Shown: one piece after another, positions 1 to 9,097 of the stretch | Layout: each line of letters starts with the position of its first letter | Numbering within the stretch: position 1 is the stretch's first letter | NCBI RefSeq assembly: GCF_000430685.1 | Contig: NZ_AUMM01000038.1 | Location: 1 to 33,172 of the forward strand | Direction of reading: 5' to 3' | DNA: 33,172 bases | DNA from: Tuberibacillus calidus DSM 17572 | GTDB lineage: Bacteria; Bacillota; Bacilli; Bacillales; Sporolactobacillaceae | Translations under genes and position numbers: made by a program | The notes under the pieces: generated by a model | Seen by the model: only the letters and a program-made list of their open reading frames with translations | What the model was told of the DNA's origin: nothing | Databases searched by the model: none

Positions 1-180
1 TATCTCAAACATCAGAGGAGAAGCGCAAGGAAACACCGTGAAGTGAAGAGGGTCGTCAAAAAGGCTGAAATTCTCCATCAAAAGACGCGCCCTTCCATTG
101 GTGTGAAGCATGGGCGTATCCCGTTGAACGGCCCAAGTTCATCCGCTTTGGGACAGCTTATCAAAGGGTTCAAGTATTAA
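1..180 (+). CDS. C-terminal fragment of an unidentified basic protein
   Basis: An open frame runs from the first base of the window to a TAA at 178-180, giving the last 59 residues of a protein whose start lies outside. The fragment is rich in Lys, Arg and His in its first half and ends in a Gly/Ser/Pro-containing tail (IPLNGPSSSALGQLIKGFKY). I do not recognise the family. The tail faintly recalls the ends of some transposases, but this is too weak to name it. It is followed 13 bp later by a strong hairpin and converges on the HIT-like gene. It could also be a chance open frame, since 59 codons is short. Confidence 0.4.
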   Translation, partial: YLKHQRRSARKHREVKRVVKKAEILHQKTRPSIGVKHGRIPLNGPSSSALGQLIKGFKY

Positions 181-193
181 CCCAAAATATCAA

Positions 194-239
194 CCTGTGT
201 GATTTTGATTCATTCTTTGAATGAACGAAATCACACAGG
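194..239. terminator. Long hairpin between convergent genes
   Basis: A 46-bp near-perfect inverted repeat: CCTGTGTGATTT on the left pairs with AAATCACACAGG on the right, and the stem continues through CATTC/GAATG with one bulge and a small loop. It lies between the tail of the first gene and the end of the HIT-like gene, which converge, so a bidirectional terminator is the simplest reading. No long T-run follows on either strand. An end of a lost mobile element is an alternative. Confidence 0.5.
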
Positions 240-276
240 ATACCAAGCGATAGCGCGGTAGGGTAGGCGTACAAAA

Positions 277-957
277 TTAGGGTGCCGGAGATATTGATCT
301 ATAAAGGTTGTCGAGAAAATCTTGACACATACCCGCACCAAGATGAAATTCTAAGTAATTATCCTTTCTAGGTAAAATGTAAACAGTAAATCCTTTTTCA
401 TTTAAATGGTATTCTTTTACTAGAACATTAATTTTGTGAATCACTTGATGAATAGAATCAATAATTTCCTTTGAATACGTAAGCCCTTTTTGTGAAAGTT
501 TTATAGCGGGTATTAGAATCATATGAAATTCCCAATTTTTTTGAGGATGTTCTATTGCCCTTATCTCATTTTTCACAATGCGAAAATCTTGGCTGTCTAC
601 TTTGTTTATTTGAAATTCCCTTAAGAAGTGAAAATGTAATTGTCTTACTTCTTGTCTAGGCCCCCCATTTGTACACAACAAATAGTTATTATTTAAATGG
701 CTTTCTTGGCTAATGACATTTGCTATGGTTAAACATTCCAATAAGTAAATTAACTCATTTTCCTTTATTTCAATGAAAGAGCTAATATGCTTTTTGGGGA
801 TGATTAAAATATGCCCCACTTGTATGGGTTTTGGATGATAGAACGAAACCGCATGTTTTGTTTTATATACTTTATTTACCGGAATAATTGAATAAAAAAA
901 TTTTAATGAAAACCCAATGATTCTTCCTGCAAAAGGCTTTTTAGAAAAACCAAACAA
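277..957 (-). CDS. HIT-like (histidine triad) family protein with altered triad
   Basis: The 226-residue product carries the two marks of HIT nucleotide hydrolases and transferases: a strand with VGHILIIPKKHI (residues 48-58) and a triad region ending QLHFHF at 106-111. The usual motif is H-x-H-x-H. Here the first His is Gln106, while His108 (aligned with the nucleophile of Hint-type enzymes) and His110 remain. It is longer than simple HIT proteins (110-150 aa), with a C-terminal half containing a second EFH pattern near residue 143 and EFHLG near residue 206. Substrate is unknown; nucleotide phosphoramidates or dinucleoside polyphosphates are family knowledge only. The start is uncertain: TTG at 957 has no clear ribosome site, whereas AAAGGTGG (989-996) lies 7 nt before an in-frame ATA at 979-981. 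It stands alone. Confidence 0.7.
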   Translation of the reverse strand: MFGFSKKPFAGRIIGFSLKFFYSIIPVNKVYKTKHAVSFYHPKPIQVGHILIIPKKHISSFIEIKENELIYLLECLTIANVISQESHLNNNYLLCTNGGPRQEVRQLHFHFLREFQINKVDSQDFRIVKNEIRAIEHPQKNWEFHMILIPAIKLSQKGLTYSKEIIDSIHQVIHKINVLVKEYHLNEKGFTVYILPRKDNYLEFHLGAGMCQDFLDNLYRSISPAP

Positions 958-1042
958 TTTCTTTGCGATTAAAGATTTTATGGTAATTCCACCTTTCTTC
1001 CTAATTAAAACTCATTCTACAATTCCTAATTTCCTTCAAGCT

Positions 1043-1071
1043 ATTATACCAAAACTTAAATACAAAATTGA
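1043..1071 (-). promoter_or_regulatory. Putative sigma-A promoter of the HIT-like gene
   Basis: On the minus strand a perfect TATAAT (1043-1048) is preceded by TGG, an extended -10. A poor -35 (TCAATT, 1066-1071) sits 17 bp upstream. It lies about 60-90 bp before the gene's possible starts. The rest of the gap up to the next gene holds only the sigma-D-like promoter and two small GC-rich hairpins near 1270-1310. Confidence 0.45.
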
Positions 1072-1195
1072 TTCATTTTTACAAAAATGTTTTTTATATA
1101 TAATGGCTTTACCTTACCTCACAGTTAAGCACCTCAACGTTACCCCACACCTATGTGTCGCTTTTCCATGAAAGCATTTAAGGTTCCACGCCCTG

Positions 1196-1220
1196 TAAAA
1201 ACGAGAAATAATGCCGATAA
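1196..1220 (+). promoter_or_regulatory. Putative sigma-D (flagellar) promoter of the chemotaxis gene
   Basis: TAAA at 1196-1199 and GCCGATAA at 1213-1220 match the two elements of sigma-D/sigma-28 promoters (TAAA and GCCGATAT/A). The spacer is 13 bp, shorter than the usual 14-16. It lies about 140 bp before an MCP gene, a classic sigma-D target, which raises the likelihood. The ~130-nt leader would contain the GC-rich hairpins near 1270-1310. Confidence 0.5.
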
Positions 1221-1357
1221 ATAATTAAGGAAAGAAAGATCAATCATTGTAAAAAGTATCACAAAATCAAGCACTTCCGTGTGCCCGGCCCAAATTTCGG
1301 GGCGGCTCACCGTTTCTTAGACATTTTATTGATGTATTAGGTAAAGGGGATAGTGTC

Positions 1358-3076
1358 ATGAGCGTCAGTCTGAAAAGTTTACGCTATAAAAATATGAAAT
1401 TAGGGGTAAAATACGGTCTCGCTTTCGGCTTGACGATCTTGCTCTTTTTAGTTGCGACCATCATCATCTACATTCTTTTGAATCACGGCGAGCAAAAGAT
1501 CCAAGTTTTTGATCGCGAAAGCAAGCGTGCAGTCGAGATCACCGAGATGGCTTCCTTATTTCGCGAACAGGATGTGCGGATTGCCGATTACTTATATACT
1601 CACGATCAGTCGGATGTAAAGGAATTTAAAAACGTTCAAAAGCAATTTAATGAATTGGCGAAAAAACTGAGGCCGGGCCTTAAAACCGAACAACAGAAAG
1701 GATACTTGGACGCCGTCGTCCAAAATAGCCTCAAGGTAAACGATCTGTTTCTTACGGAAATCGTTCCCGCGGTAGAAAAAGGTGATCAATCCAAGGTCCT
1801 TGGTTCCCGGTTAAATACCGAGCAACTGCGAAAGCAAACGGTGGATTTGCTTGAGCAATTGCGGAACACGGTCAATAAAGAAAAGGACGAAGCTGGCCAA
1901 TCGGCGATGAACAGCATTGCCTCCACAACCATTTTATTAGTTATTGCCGTGCTCATTTGTGCGGTTTTGGGCACGCTCGGCATCTATTTTGTCCACCGCA
2001 CCGTACAAAAAGGACTGGAGGGTGTGCTTCGCCTTTCCAATGAGGTTGCTAGCGGCAATTTGACCTCTGAGCCCGTCCTTTACGATGGTGAAGATGAGAT
2101 CGGGAAATTGGCCTCATCCATGAATACGATGAAAGATGCTCTGAAAAACATCATCAAAGAAATCAGTGATGCGTCGCAGAAGGTTGCGCAAAATGGCGAA
2201 TCCCTCGCAGCGTCTGTCGAGGAGGTCAGCGCGGCCAGCCAGCAAATCGCTGCGACAATGCAGGAGTTATCTTCAGGTACCGAAAAACAGGCAACATCGA
2301 CCAATGATGCTTTTGGATTGATTTCAGAATTTATGAAACGTGTCGATGCCGAGTCGAAAAACGGAGAAGCGATCCGCAAGTCCTCCGAAGAAATCCTGAC
2401 CATCACTGAAAAAGGCGAAGCGTTGATCGACCGTTCTCTTGAGCAAACCAAGGTGATTCACGATGTCGTCGAAGAGGCCGTGTCCAGGGTCGGGGCACTG
2501 GAAGAACAATCCCAACAAATTTCAAGGCTTGGGCAAGTCATTCAAGAAATCTCGGAGCAGACGAATTTACTTGCTTTGAACGCGGCGATTGAAGCGGCAC
2601 GGGCGGGCGAGCACGGAAAAGGTTTTGCTGTCGTAGCCGATGAGATTCGGAAATTGTCCGATGAAGTTTCAAAATCAGTGGCAGAAATTGGCGGGATTGT
2701 CGCGGGCATTCAAAAGGAATCGAAAGCCGTTAGTGAGTCGCTGAAAAATGGCCATGAGCAAGTCAATGTCGGCATGAATCAAATGAAGGAAACCGGCTCT
2801 GCCTTTGAAAGGATTCATCACCGCATCCGCGAGATGGTTGGTCATATTCAAGCCATCACCGGAAGCCTGACCGAGATGAGTGATAACGGCAAAAATTTGG
2901 CACAGTCGATTGAAAACATCGCACAGGTTGCCGAGTCATCTTCCGCCGGCATTGAACAAACGGCGGCATCGACTGAAGAGACGAGCAGCATCGTTCAGGA
3001 AATGAAGGCAAGTGCCGACAATTTGGCCAAACTTGCGGAAGACTTACATTTTGTCGTTCAGATTTTCAAGTTGTAA
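1358..3076 (+). CDS. Methyl-accepting chemotaxis protein
   Basis: A 572-residue transmembrane chemoreceptor. Residues about 18-42 form the first membrane helix, 43-188 an extracytoplasmic helical sensor of four-helix-bundle type, and 189-212 the second membrane helix. A HAMP domain follows (213-266), then a long coiled-coil signalling domain. The conserved hairpin tip that contacts CheA/CheW is at about 397-433 ([18 protein letters not shown] is plain). No C-terminal CheR-tethering pentapeptide is seen. It should relay an unknown ligand to the flagellar motor. The start has AAAGGGGA 7 nt upstream, and a sigma-D-like promoter lies 140 bp before it. It is monocistronic: the following 440 bp are repeats. 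Confidence 0.95.
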   Translation: MSVSLKSLRYKNMKLGVKYGLAFGLTILLFLVATIIIYILLNHGEQKIQVFDRESKRAVEITEMASLFREQDVRIADYLYTHDQSDVKEFKNVQKQFNELAKKLRPGLKTEQQKGYLDAVVQNSLKVNDLFLTEIVPAVEKGDQSKVLGSRLNTEQLRKQTVDLLEQLRNTVNKEKDEAGQSAMNSIASTTILLVIAVLICAVLGTLGIYFVHRTVQKGLEGVLRLSNEVASGNLTSEPVLYDGEDEIGKLASSMNTMKDALKNIIKEISDASQKVAQNGESLAASVEEVSAASQQIAATMQELSSGTEKQATSTNDAFGLISEFMKRVDAESKNGEAIRKSSEEILTITEKGEALIDRSLEQTKVIHDVVEEAVSRVGALEEQSQQISRLGQVIQEISEQTNLLALNAAIEAARAGEHGKGFAVVADEIRKLSDEVSKSVAEIGGIVAGIQKESKAVSESLKNGHEQVNVGMNQMKETGSAFERIHHRIREMVGHIQAITGSLTEMSDNGKNLAQSIENIAQVAESSSAGIEQTAASTEETSSIVQEMKASADNLAKLAEDLHFVVQIFKL

Positions 3077-3245
3077 ATTGATACCACAGCTTTAAACGTC
3101 CCCTCCGGATGAAAACGGAAGGCAACGGATAGGTTGGACATTTGATTCGACCAAGCGCCTTGAATTGGTAAGACCATGAACAGAGTACGGAACAGAGAAA
3201 AGTCCCACCTCACACGTTATCCGCTGATTTGGACGATTGATTGTC

Positions 3246-3270
3246 CTAGTAAAAAATAAAATTTTTCTAG
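3246..3270. terminator. Possible weak AT-rich hairpin after the chemotaxis gene
   Basis: CTAG(T)AAAAAT and ATTTTTCTAG form an AT-rich stem with one mismatch and a three-base loop, 170 bp after the MCP stop. No other terminator is seen before the repeats. Low stability makes this a weak call. Confidence 0.2.
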
Positions 3271-3301
3271 GCAAGCATAATGGCGAATTAGGCTCTACCT
3301 C

Positions 3302-3443
3302 CACCTAAAAGGCTTGCACTGGCTTTTTAATCAGGCCAGCATAAGATCAACTAAGGCTCTTCCTTCACCTAAAAGGCTTGCACTGGCTTTTTAATCAGGC
3401 CAGCATAAGATCAACTAAGGCTCTGCCTTCACCTAAAAGGCTT
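3302..3443. repeat. 64-bp tandem repeat, 2.2 copies
   Basis: Two units, 3302-3365 and 3366-3429, are identical apart from one or two bases, and a third begins at 3430 (CACCTAAAAGGCTT) before diverging. A degraded earlier unit is visible at about 3269-3301. Each unit contains CTGGC...GCCAG, able to pair, and the sequence GGCTCTnCC...CACCTAAAAGGCTTG. A related diverged copy lies at 26774-26830. Confidence 0.9.
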
Positions 3444-3452
3444 GGCAGAGCC
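3419..3452. other. Perfect 9-bp inverted repeat in the last repeat unit
   Basis: GGCTCTGCC at 3419-3427 and GGCAGAGCC at 3444-3452 pair perfectly around the conserved TTCACCTAAAAGGCTT. It ends 64 bp before the FapA-like start codon. A weak T-rich stretch follows, so it could terminate MCP transcripts or shape the leader of the next gene; neither is shown. Confidence 0.5.
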
Positions 3453-3484
3453 AAGTTTCCTTTAGCAGAGCCAAGTTTCCTTTA
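3445..3484. repeat. 20-bp tandem duplication
   Basis: GCAGAGCCAAGTTTCCTTTA occurs twice back to back (3445-3464 and 3465-3484), directly after the 64-bp repeats. It is 32 bp before the FapA-like start codon and so lies in its probable leader. Confidence 0.9.
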
Positions 3485-3515
3485 GTTCTCCGAGACGAAT
3501 CAGGAGGTTTCACAT

Positions 3516-5687
3516 ATGCGCACTGTCGTTGCCAAAGGAAAAAATATCGAGGAAGCTATTCGAAATGGGCTGAAAAAAATGAATGCGGACCGACAGGAAG
3601 TGGACGTTGAGGTCATTCAGCGGGGCTCGCCCGGCCTTTTAGGGATCGGAGCGAAACCGGCAATCGTAAAATTGTTCAAAAAAGAAACTACGGAAACAAT
3701 GGCGACGGATGCGGGGATGGAGATGCAAACCAATGGGGCAAAGGGGAACGGAAACGGAACGGCGGTAGGGACAGAACCGCTTCTTTACGAGGAAAGCCAA
3801 TGCGTTGATTTGAGCGGTGGCGTGCAGCGGATGGATGAAACGGTCGATCGGGCGACTGCCTCAGGCGATGAAAACGGCCCAGATCTATCCGGAGAATCCG
3901 CGCATGACGAGCGCGTCGCATCTAACACGAGGAACCTAGACGGCACGGTGTGGATCCAAAACGGCCAACTTTATTTTAAGTCGAGTCAAGACCATGAACC
4001 ATCCGTTTCGATCGGTGAACACATCATCCTTTTAAAAAACGGCGTACCTGTATCCGAAAAAAACGTCACGCTCTCAGAAGGAAACGAATATGCGCTCCAA
4101 ATTACATCGGATGAACAAAAGACAGTTTGGAAAATTACGTTCGATCAAAAGAAACTGAAAGCACTTTTATACGTGGAACCGGGTTACGTGATTCACAGAA
4201 AAATACGCGATATAGCCCCGGCGCGTCATCTCAAATTGGTGGTCGAGGAGAAAAAAGAGGTCATCAATCACCTCACCATTCCACAGGTCGTTGATAAATT
4301 AAAAGACTTGTGGGTCAGACAAGGATTGAATTATGACGAGATTACGAAAGCTACCCATGCGACGGAACCTGGTACGTATGAAGTGGCGACTGGTATAGAA
4401 CCTGAAAATGGCAAGGACGGATGGCTGGAACTCTTGATGGAAGTTGATGCTAAAGACGATTGGCACGTTGATGAAAGCGGCCGCGTCAACTTCAAGGAAC
4501 ACCGGACAATTCCAATGGTAGAGAGCGGACAGGTGATCGCTATCGTACATCCGCCAATATCGGGCAAGCCCGGCTTGACCGTTACCAATGAACCACTGCC
4601 GCCTAATCCCACTCGCCCGCTCTTGGTGAAACTCGGCCCGGGCGTTACCCAAGAAGAAGACAAAATCGTGGCGACGGTGAGTGGACATCCAAAAGTCAAA
4701 CGGAGCGGTCTGAAAGCGCAAATTTCAATCACCCAGAAAATCATTCATAAAGGTGACGTCGACTTAGCATCAGGTAACATCCGTTTTAAAGGCGATGTGG
4801 AAATTCAAGGCGCCATCAAAGATGGAATGGTCGTCGAAGCAGCTGGAGATATACTCGTACAATCCACCGTCAGTTTTGCCAAGTTAATCGCGACCGGATC
4901 GATCACGGCGCAAGGTAACGTCATCAGTTCAGAACTCACGGCGGGAAAAAACATGATGGTCTCAACCGAGATCGGGCGTTTGCTTAAAACGATCGAGGAG
5001 CAAGTGGAAAAATTAGTGGCCGCCGTCAAGCAATTGGTCCACGCTTCCATTTTAAAGCGCGGTGATTTTTCAAACCACATGCTGCCGGCTTCTGTTCATG
5101 CGATTATGGAAAGAAAATTCCAAGGTCTTATACCGCAAATCAAGCAATATAACGCACTCATCAAAAAACATCATGAAGATTTGGATGAACAATGGAAGGA
5201 TGTCGCCGCTTCCTTGGAAAAGGTTTTCCTTGTAAAACCCACCCCGGCCATCAGCCTTCAAAATCTGGAAGCTTTATTGTCTAAATTGAAAAACCGGGGG
5301 GAATGGGACGGGAATTCTTACGAAGCGGATGTCCACATCACCGTCAACAGCGTGCAAAATAGCAAGCTGTATAGTAGCGGGGACATCATGGTCGTCAGCA
5401 CGAAAGGATGCGTGAACTCGCAGATTCATGCGGGCGACCGTTTGAAAATCAATGGTACAGCCCGCGGCGGGGAATTGTACGGGGCTTCTGGAGCCGATAT
5501 CGATACCGTCGGTTCGGAGATCGGCATCACGACGGTGATTGCCGTCCCGAGCGGGCAAACGATTAATATCAAAAAGGCGATGGAAGGAACCGTTCTCAAA
5601 ATTGGCAGCGTGCAGAAAGAGATTAAAGAAACCACCTATAACATTCACGCGCGTTTGAAGGCAAACGGGGATATCGCAATAAGTTAG
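3516..5687 (+). CDS. FapA/DUF342-family protein with N-terminal Jag-N domain
   Basis: A 723-residue protein. Residues 1-55 match the Jag N-terminal domain (VVAKGKNIEEAI, then GSPGLLGIGAKPA). A Gly/Asn/Glu-rich linker without evident fold follows to about 135. The rest is a DUF342/FapA body: an N-terminal region to about 400, then repeated short beta-strand turns typical of a polymer-forming beta-helix, interrupted by a predicted coiled coil at about 490-560. FapA-like proteins have been linked to flagellar assembly and cell-surface or division functions; the exact role here is unknown. An AGGAGG site lies just before ATG 3516. The gene stands alone between repeats and a bidirectional terminator. 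No clear promoter is seen upstream. Confidence 0.85.
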   Translation: MRTVVAKGKNIEEAIRNGLKKMNADRQEVDVEVIQRGSPGLLGIGAKPAIVKLFKKETTETMATDAGMEMQTNGAKGNGNGTAVGTEPLLYEESQCVDLSGGVQRMDETVDRATASGDENGPDLSGESAHDERVASNTRNLDGTVWIQNGQLYFKSSQDHEPSVSIGEHIILLKNGVPVSEKNVTLSEGNEYALQITSDEQKTVWKITFDQKKLKALLYVEPGYVIHRKIRDIAPARHLKLVVEEKKEVINHLTIPQVVDKLKDLWVRQGLNYDEITKATHATEPGTYEVATGIEPENGKDGWLELLMEVDAKDDWHVDESGRVNFKEHRTIPMVESGQVIAIVHPPISGKPGLTVTNEPLPPNPTRPLLVKLGPGVTQEEDKIVATVSGHPKVKRSGLKAQISITQKIIHKGDVDLASGNIRFKGDVEIQGAIKDGMVVEAAGDILVQSTVSFAKLIATGSITAQGNVISSELTAGKNMMVSTEIGRLLKTIEEQVEKLVAAVKQLVHASILKRGDFSNHMLPASVHAIMERKFQGLIPQIKQYNALIKKHHEDLDEQWKDVAASLEKVFLVKPTPAISLQNLEALLSKLKNRGEWDGNSYEADVHITVNSVQNSKLYSSGDIMVVSTKGCVNSQIHAGDRLKINGTARGGELYGASGADIDTVGSEIGITTVIAVPSGQTINIKKAMEGTVLKIGSVQKEIKETTYNIHARLKANGDIAIS

Positions 5688-5747
5688 GTGATGAAAGCCG
5701 GCGGCAAAAACTTTCACATGGGGTGTTCTTGAGTGGCAGATATAGAA

Positions 5748-5799
5748 AATCCGAACCTTGCTTCAAAATCTACGAATAGAATTTGAAGGGGTTCGGATT
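5748..5799. terminator. Bidirectional terminator between fapA-like gene and pdp
   Basis: AATCCGAACC (5748-5757) pairs perfectly with GGTTCGGATT (5790-5799), and the stem continues through CTTCAAA/TTTGAAG. TTTCTATTAATTTATTT follows on the plus strand, and an A/T-rich stretch lies beyond the minus-strand exit. It lies where the FapA-like gene and the deoxynucleoside operon converge, so it can serve both. Confidence 0.85.
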
Positions 5800-5837
5800 G
5801 TTTCTATTAATTTATTTGGGATAGAAAAGCTGTCAAA

Positions 5838-7133
5838 TTACACGATCCCGTGGATAAGTTTTGGCGGTTCGGCGTGATCGCTGATTTTGATGTTGGCGTA
5901 AATTTTTTCAATGACTTCGGCAACATCTTCGCGGTTGGAATGGATCGTGACAAGGGTTTCACCCGCTTGCACCGGATCACCAACTTTTTTATTGAGAACA
6001 AGACCGACAGCCAAATCGATTTTCGATTCTTTCGTGGCTCGGCCGGCACCGAGGAGCATAGCGGCAATGCCAATTTCATCGGCGACAATTTCCGAGATGA
6101 CACCATCAGCTTTCGCCGGCACGTCAATTTGATAAGCCGCTTGCGGAAGTCTTTCCGGATGATCGACGACATCAGGGTTGCCGCCCTGGCTGGCAATGAA
6201 TTCCCTGAATTTCGCCAATGCCTTGCCGCTTTGGATCGCTTCTTTCAGTTTTGCTTTTGCTTCTTCAAGAGACGCGGCTTTTTCTGCCAAATAGACCATT
6301 TGACTGCCTAAAGCGAGGCAAAGTTCTTCGAGATCCTTCGGCCCGTGACCGCGCAGGGTATCAATTGCTTCTTTCACTTCCAGCGCGTTGCCGATGGCGT
6401 AGCCTAAAGGCTGGCTCATGTCGGAGATGACCGCCATCGTTTTTCTCCCGACGTTATTGCCGATGCGAACCATCGCTTGAGCGAGCTCCCTTGCCTCTTC
6501 TTCGGTTTTCATAAAAGCACCGGCGCCGGTTTTGACGTCCAACACAATGGCATCGGAGCCAGCAGCAATTTTTTTGCTCATGATGGAACTGGCGATCAGC
6601 GGAATCGAGCTGACGGTCCCGGTGACGTCGCGCAAGGCATAAAGCTTTTTGTCGGCAGGGGTTAAGTTGCCGGTTTGGCCGATGACGGCGATTTTATGCT
6701 TGTTGACAAGTTCGATAAATTCTTCCTTGGTGATTTCGACATGGAAACCTTCAATGGATTCCAACTTGTCAATCGTGCCTCCGGTATGGCCGAGTCCGCG
6801 GCCGCTCATTTTGGCAATGGGAACGCCAAGAGAAGAGACAAGTGGTGCGAGGACCAGTGTCGTTGTATCGCCAACGCCGCCAGTCGAATGCTTATCCACT
6901 TTGATGCCTTCGATGGCAGTCAGGTCGATCGTCTCACCAGAATTGACCATGGCCATTGTTAAGTCAGCCCGTTCGCGTTCTGTCATGTCTCTGAAATAGA
7001 TCGCCATGGCGAGTGCGCTCATTTGATAATCGGGAATGGCCCCTTTGGTATAGCTTTCTATAAGAAAATTAATTTCTTCAGTCGTTAATTCTTTACCGTC
7101 GCGTTTCTTTTCAATTAAGTCAACAGCTCTCAT
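5838..7133 (-). CDS. pdp: Pyrimidine-nucleoside phosphorylase
   Basis: The 431-residue product has the thymidine/pyrimidine phosphorylase fold: an N-terminal alpha domain, phosphate-binding KHSTGGVGD at 81-89 and the family signature [10 protein letters not shown] at 110-119. It splits uridine, deoxyuridine and thymidine with phosphate into base and (deoxy)ribose-1-phosphate in the cytoplasm. Length is that of Bacillus Pdp enzymes. It is the last gene of the operon, 26 bp after deoD, with AAGGAGAACC before its ATG. Being last in an operon that opens with deoC, it is expected to be induced by deoxyribose-5-phosphate through DeoR and repressed by CcpA. Confidence 0.97.
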   Translation of the reverse strand: MRAVDLIEKKRDGKELTTEEINFLIESYTKGAIPDYQMSALAMAIYFRDMTERERADLTMAMVNSGETIDLTAIEGIKVDKHSTGGVGDTTTLVLAPLVSSLGVPIAKMSGRGLGHTGGTIDKLESIEGFHVEITKEEFIELVNKHKIAVIGQTGNLTPADKKLYALRDVTGTVSSIPLIASSIMSKKIAAGSDAIVLDVKTGAGAFMKTEEEARELAQAMVRIGNNVGRKTMAVISDMSQPLGYAIGNALEVKEAIDTLRGHGPKDLEELCLALGSQMVYLAEKAASLEEAKAKLKEAIQSGKALAKFREFIASQGGNPDVVDHPERLPQAAYQIDVPAKADGVISEIVADEIGIAAMLLGAGRATKESKIDLAVGLVLNKKVGDPVQAGETLVTIHSNREDVAEVIEKIYANIKISDHAEPPKLIHGIV

Positions 7134-7159
7134 GTTGGTTCTCCTTCCTCAGAGTCAAA

Positions 7160-7882
7160 TCAGGCCAAACTGCCTTTAAAGGAGTGAACGGTTTCTAAGG
7201 CGATTTCCATCATATCATTAAAAGTTGTCTGCCGTTCTTCGGCGGTTGTGACCTCGCCAGTCAGCAAATGGTCACTGACGGTCAGGATTGTTAAAGCCTT
7301 GACGCCGTATTTCGCAGCGAGCGTGTACAGAGCAGCTGTTTCCATTTCAACTGCGAGAACCCCGTGATCCATGAGCTTCTGTACGAATGTTTGGTCATCG
7401 CGGTAGAAGATGTCTGAGCTAAAAATGTTACCAACATGAAGGTTCAAACCTTTTTCGGTTCCTTTTTCATAAGCGCGTTTGAGCAATTGAAAGTCAGCAA
7501 TCGGCGCAAAGTCGAAACCGCCAAAAACATGCTGGTTTAAGGATGAGTCCGTGCAGGAGGCTTGGGCCAAAATTACATCGCGCACATGCACGTCTTTTTG
7601 CATGGCGCCGCATGTACCGACACGAATGAGATTTTTGACGCCGTAATCCTTGATCAGTTCATTGACATAAATGCTGATCGATGGAATCCCCATTCCGGTC
7701 CCTTGGACGGAGATGCGGTGGCCTTTATAAGTTCCGGTAAAACCTAACATGCCGCGAACTTGGTTGTAACACACCACATCTTCCAAGTAATTCTCCGCTA
7801 TATATTTGGCTCTGAGCGGGTCCCCTGGCAAAAGAATGGATTCGGCGATATCGCCCGGTTTGGCTCCGATATGAATAGACAT
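7160..7882 (-). CDS. deoD: Purine-nucleoside phosphorylase, DeoD type
   Basis: A 240-residue hexameric-type PNP. Visible landmarks are the phosphate-site GDP at 20-22, RVGTCGAM at 87-94, the ribose-site VEMET at 178-182 and the base-protonating Asp204 in SDH. It cleaves inosine, guanosine, adenosine and their deoxy forms to free base plus pentose-1-phosphate. That product is the substrate of deoB, whose stop codon lies 12 bp upstream. Bacillus subtilis keeps a trimeric-type PNP (PupG) next to drm and carries deoD elsewhere; here the hexameric type sits in the operon itself. Confidence 0.97.
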   Translation of the reverse strand: MSIHIGAKPGDIAESILLPGDPLRAKYIAENYLEDVVCYNQVRGMLGFTGTYKGHRISVQGTGMGIPSISIYVNELIKDYGVKNLIRVGTCGAMQKDVHVRDVILAQASCTDSSLNQHVFGGFDFAPIADFQLLKRAYEKGTEKGLNLHVGNIFSSDIFYRDDQTFVQKLMDHGVLAVEMETAALYTLAAKYGVKALTILTVSDHLLTGEVTTAEERQTTFNDMMEIALETVHSFKGSLA

Positions 7883-7894
7883 ACGCTCACTCCT

Positions 7895-9076
7895 TTATTT
7901 TAATTCGTTTAAAAAGCTTGTGCCGTTTGGCGGCATTTTCACTTGAAAGTTATCGGCAATGGTGGCGCCGACATCCGCAAACGTTTTCCGAAGCGGCAGT
8001 TCTTTTCCTCCATCGGCAAAACGCGGTGAGTAGACGAGAAGCGGCACATATTCACGAGTGTGGTCCGTTCCGCGGTATGTCGGGTCATTGCCGTGATCGG
8101 CTGTAATGATTAAAAGATCGTTGTCCGTCATTTTGTTCAAAACTTCGGGCAGTCGACGATCGAAATCTTCCAAAGCCTGGCCGTAGCCTTTAGGATCGCG
8201 ACGGTGACCGTAAATCGCGTCGAAATCAACAAGATTCAAGAAGCTTAAGCCTGTAAACGATTCATCGAATACTGAAACCAATTTGTCCATCCCGTCCATA
8301 TTCGATGACGTTCGGATGGCCCGAGTGACACCCTCGCCGTCGTAAATATCCGAGATTTTTCCTAAAGCGATCACATCGTAACCGGCATCTTTTAATTCGT
8401 TCATCGTTGTGCGGCCAAAAGGTTTGAGCGCATAATCATGACGGTTTGCCGTACGAGTGAAGTTTCCGGGTTCACCAATAAATGGCCGGGCGATGATCCG
8501 TCCAAGCATATAGGGATCTTCGCGTGTGATCTCACGGCAGAATTCGCAGATCTCATATAATTCCTTTAAAGGGACGATGTCTTCATGGGCGGCGATTTGC
8601 AAAACGGAATCGGCGGAGGTATAGACGATCAGCGCGCCGGTTTTCATGTGTTCTTCGCCCAGTTCCTTTATAATTTCTGTACCGCTTGCGGGTTTATTGC
8701 CAATGACTTTTCGTCCGGTTTTTTCCTCAATGCGGGAGATAAGTTCTTTAGGGAATCCGTCGGGGAAAACCCGGAAAGGGGTATCGATATAAAGGCCCAT
8801 GATCTCCCAGTGCCCGGTCATCGTGTCTTTACTGGCGGATGCCTCTTGCATTTTTGTATAGTAGGCAAGAGGTTTGTCCGCCTTGGGAATGCCCGGAAGT
8901 TCGCGGATATTAGATAAACCGAGTTTCGCCATATTGGGCATGTTCAGTCCGCCGCATGCTTCGGCGATATGGCCCAACGTATCGACACCGAAATCATCGA
9001 ATTGGGCGGCATCGGGGGCTTCCCCTATTCCTACAGAGTCAAGCACAATTAAATGAATTCGGTTAAATGCATGCAT
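7895..9076 (-). CDS. deoB: Phosphopentomutase
   Basis: A 393-residue enzyme of the alkaline-phosphatase superfamily, converting (deoxy)ribose-1-phosphate to the 5-phosphate. The metal-binding Asp13 lies in LDSVGIGE. Thr85 in DTMTGHWE is at the position phosphorylated in the Bacillus cereus enzyme. The C-terminal metal site [18 protein letters not shown] is intact. It links the two nucleoside phosphorylases to deoC, which cleaves the deoxy product. Known as drm in Bacillus subtilis. It is 21 bp after nupC. Confidence 0.97.
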   Translation of the reverse strand: MHAFNRIHLIVLDSVGIGEAPDAAQFDDFGVDTLGHIAEACGGLNMPNMAKLGLSNIRELPGIPKADKPLAYYTKMQEASASKDTMTGHWEIMGLYIDTPFRVFPDGFPKELISRIEEKTGRKVIGNKPASGTEIIKELGEEHMKTGALIVYTSADSVLQIAAHEDIVPLKELYEICEFCREITREDPYMLGRIIARPFIGEPGNFTRTANRHDYALKPFGRTTMNELKDAGYDVIALGKISDIYDGEGVTRAIRTSSNMDGMDKLVSVFDESFTGLSFLNLVDFDAIYGHRRDPKGYGQALEDFDRRLPEVLNKMTDNDLLIITADHGNDPTYRGTDHTREYVPLLVYSPRFADGGKELPLRKTFADVGATIADNFQVKMPPNGTSFLNELK

Positions 9077-9097
9077 TTGTAAGACCTCTCTTTGTGG

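Noticed and set aside
917-1171. 84-codon plus-strand open frame
   Set aside because: Overlaps the start of the HIT-like gene, has no ribosome site or family resemblance, and is interrupted by promoter-like sequence of the opposite strand.
1261-1320. c-di-GMP (GEMM) riboswitch before the chemotaxis gene
   Set aside because: There are GC-rich hairpins, but the conserved GEMM core could not be found by eye.
3092-3304. 70-codon minus-strand open frame after the chemotaxis gene
   Set aside because: No ribosome site, no recognisable content, and it runs into the tandem repeat.
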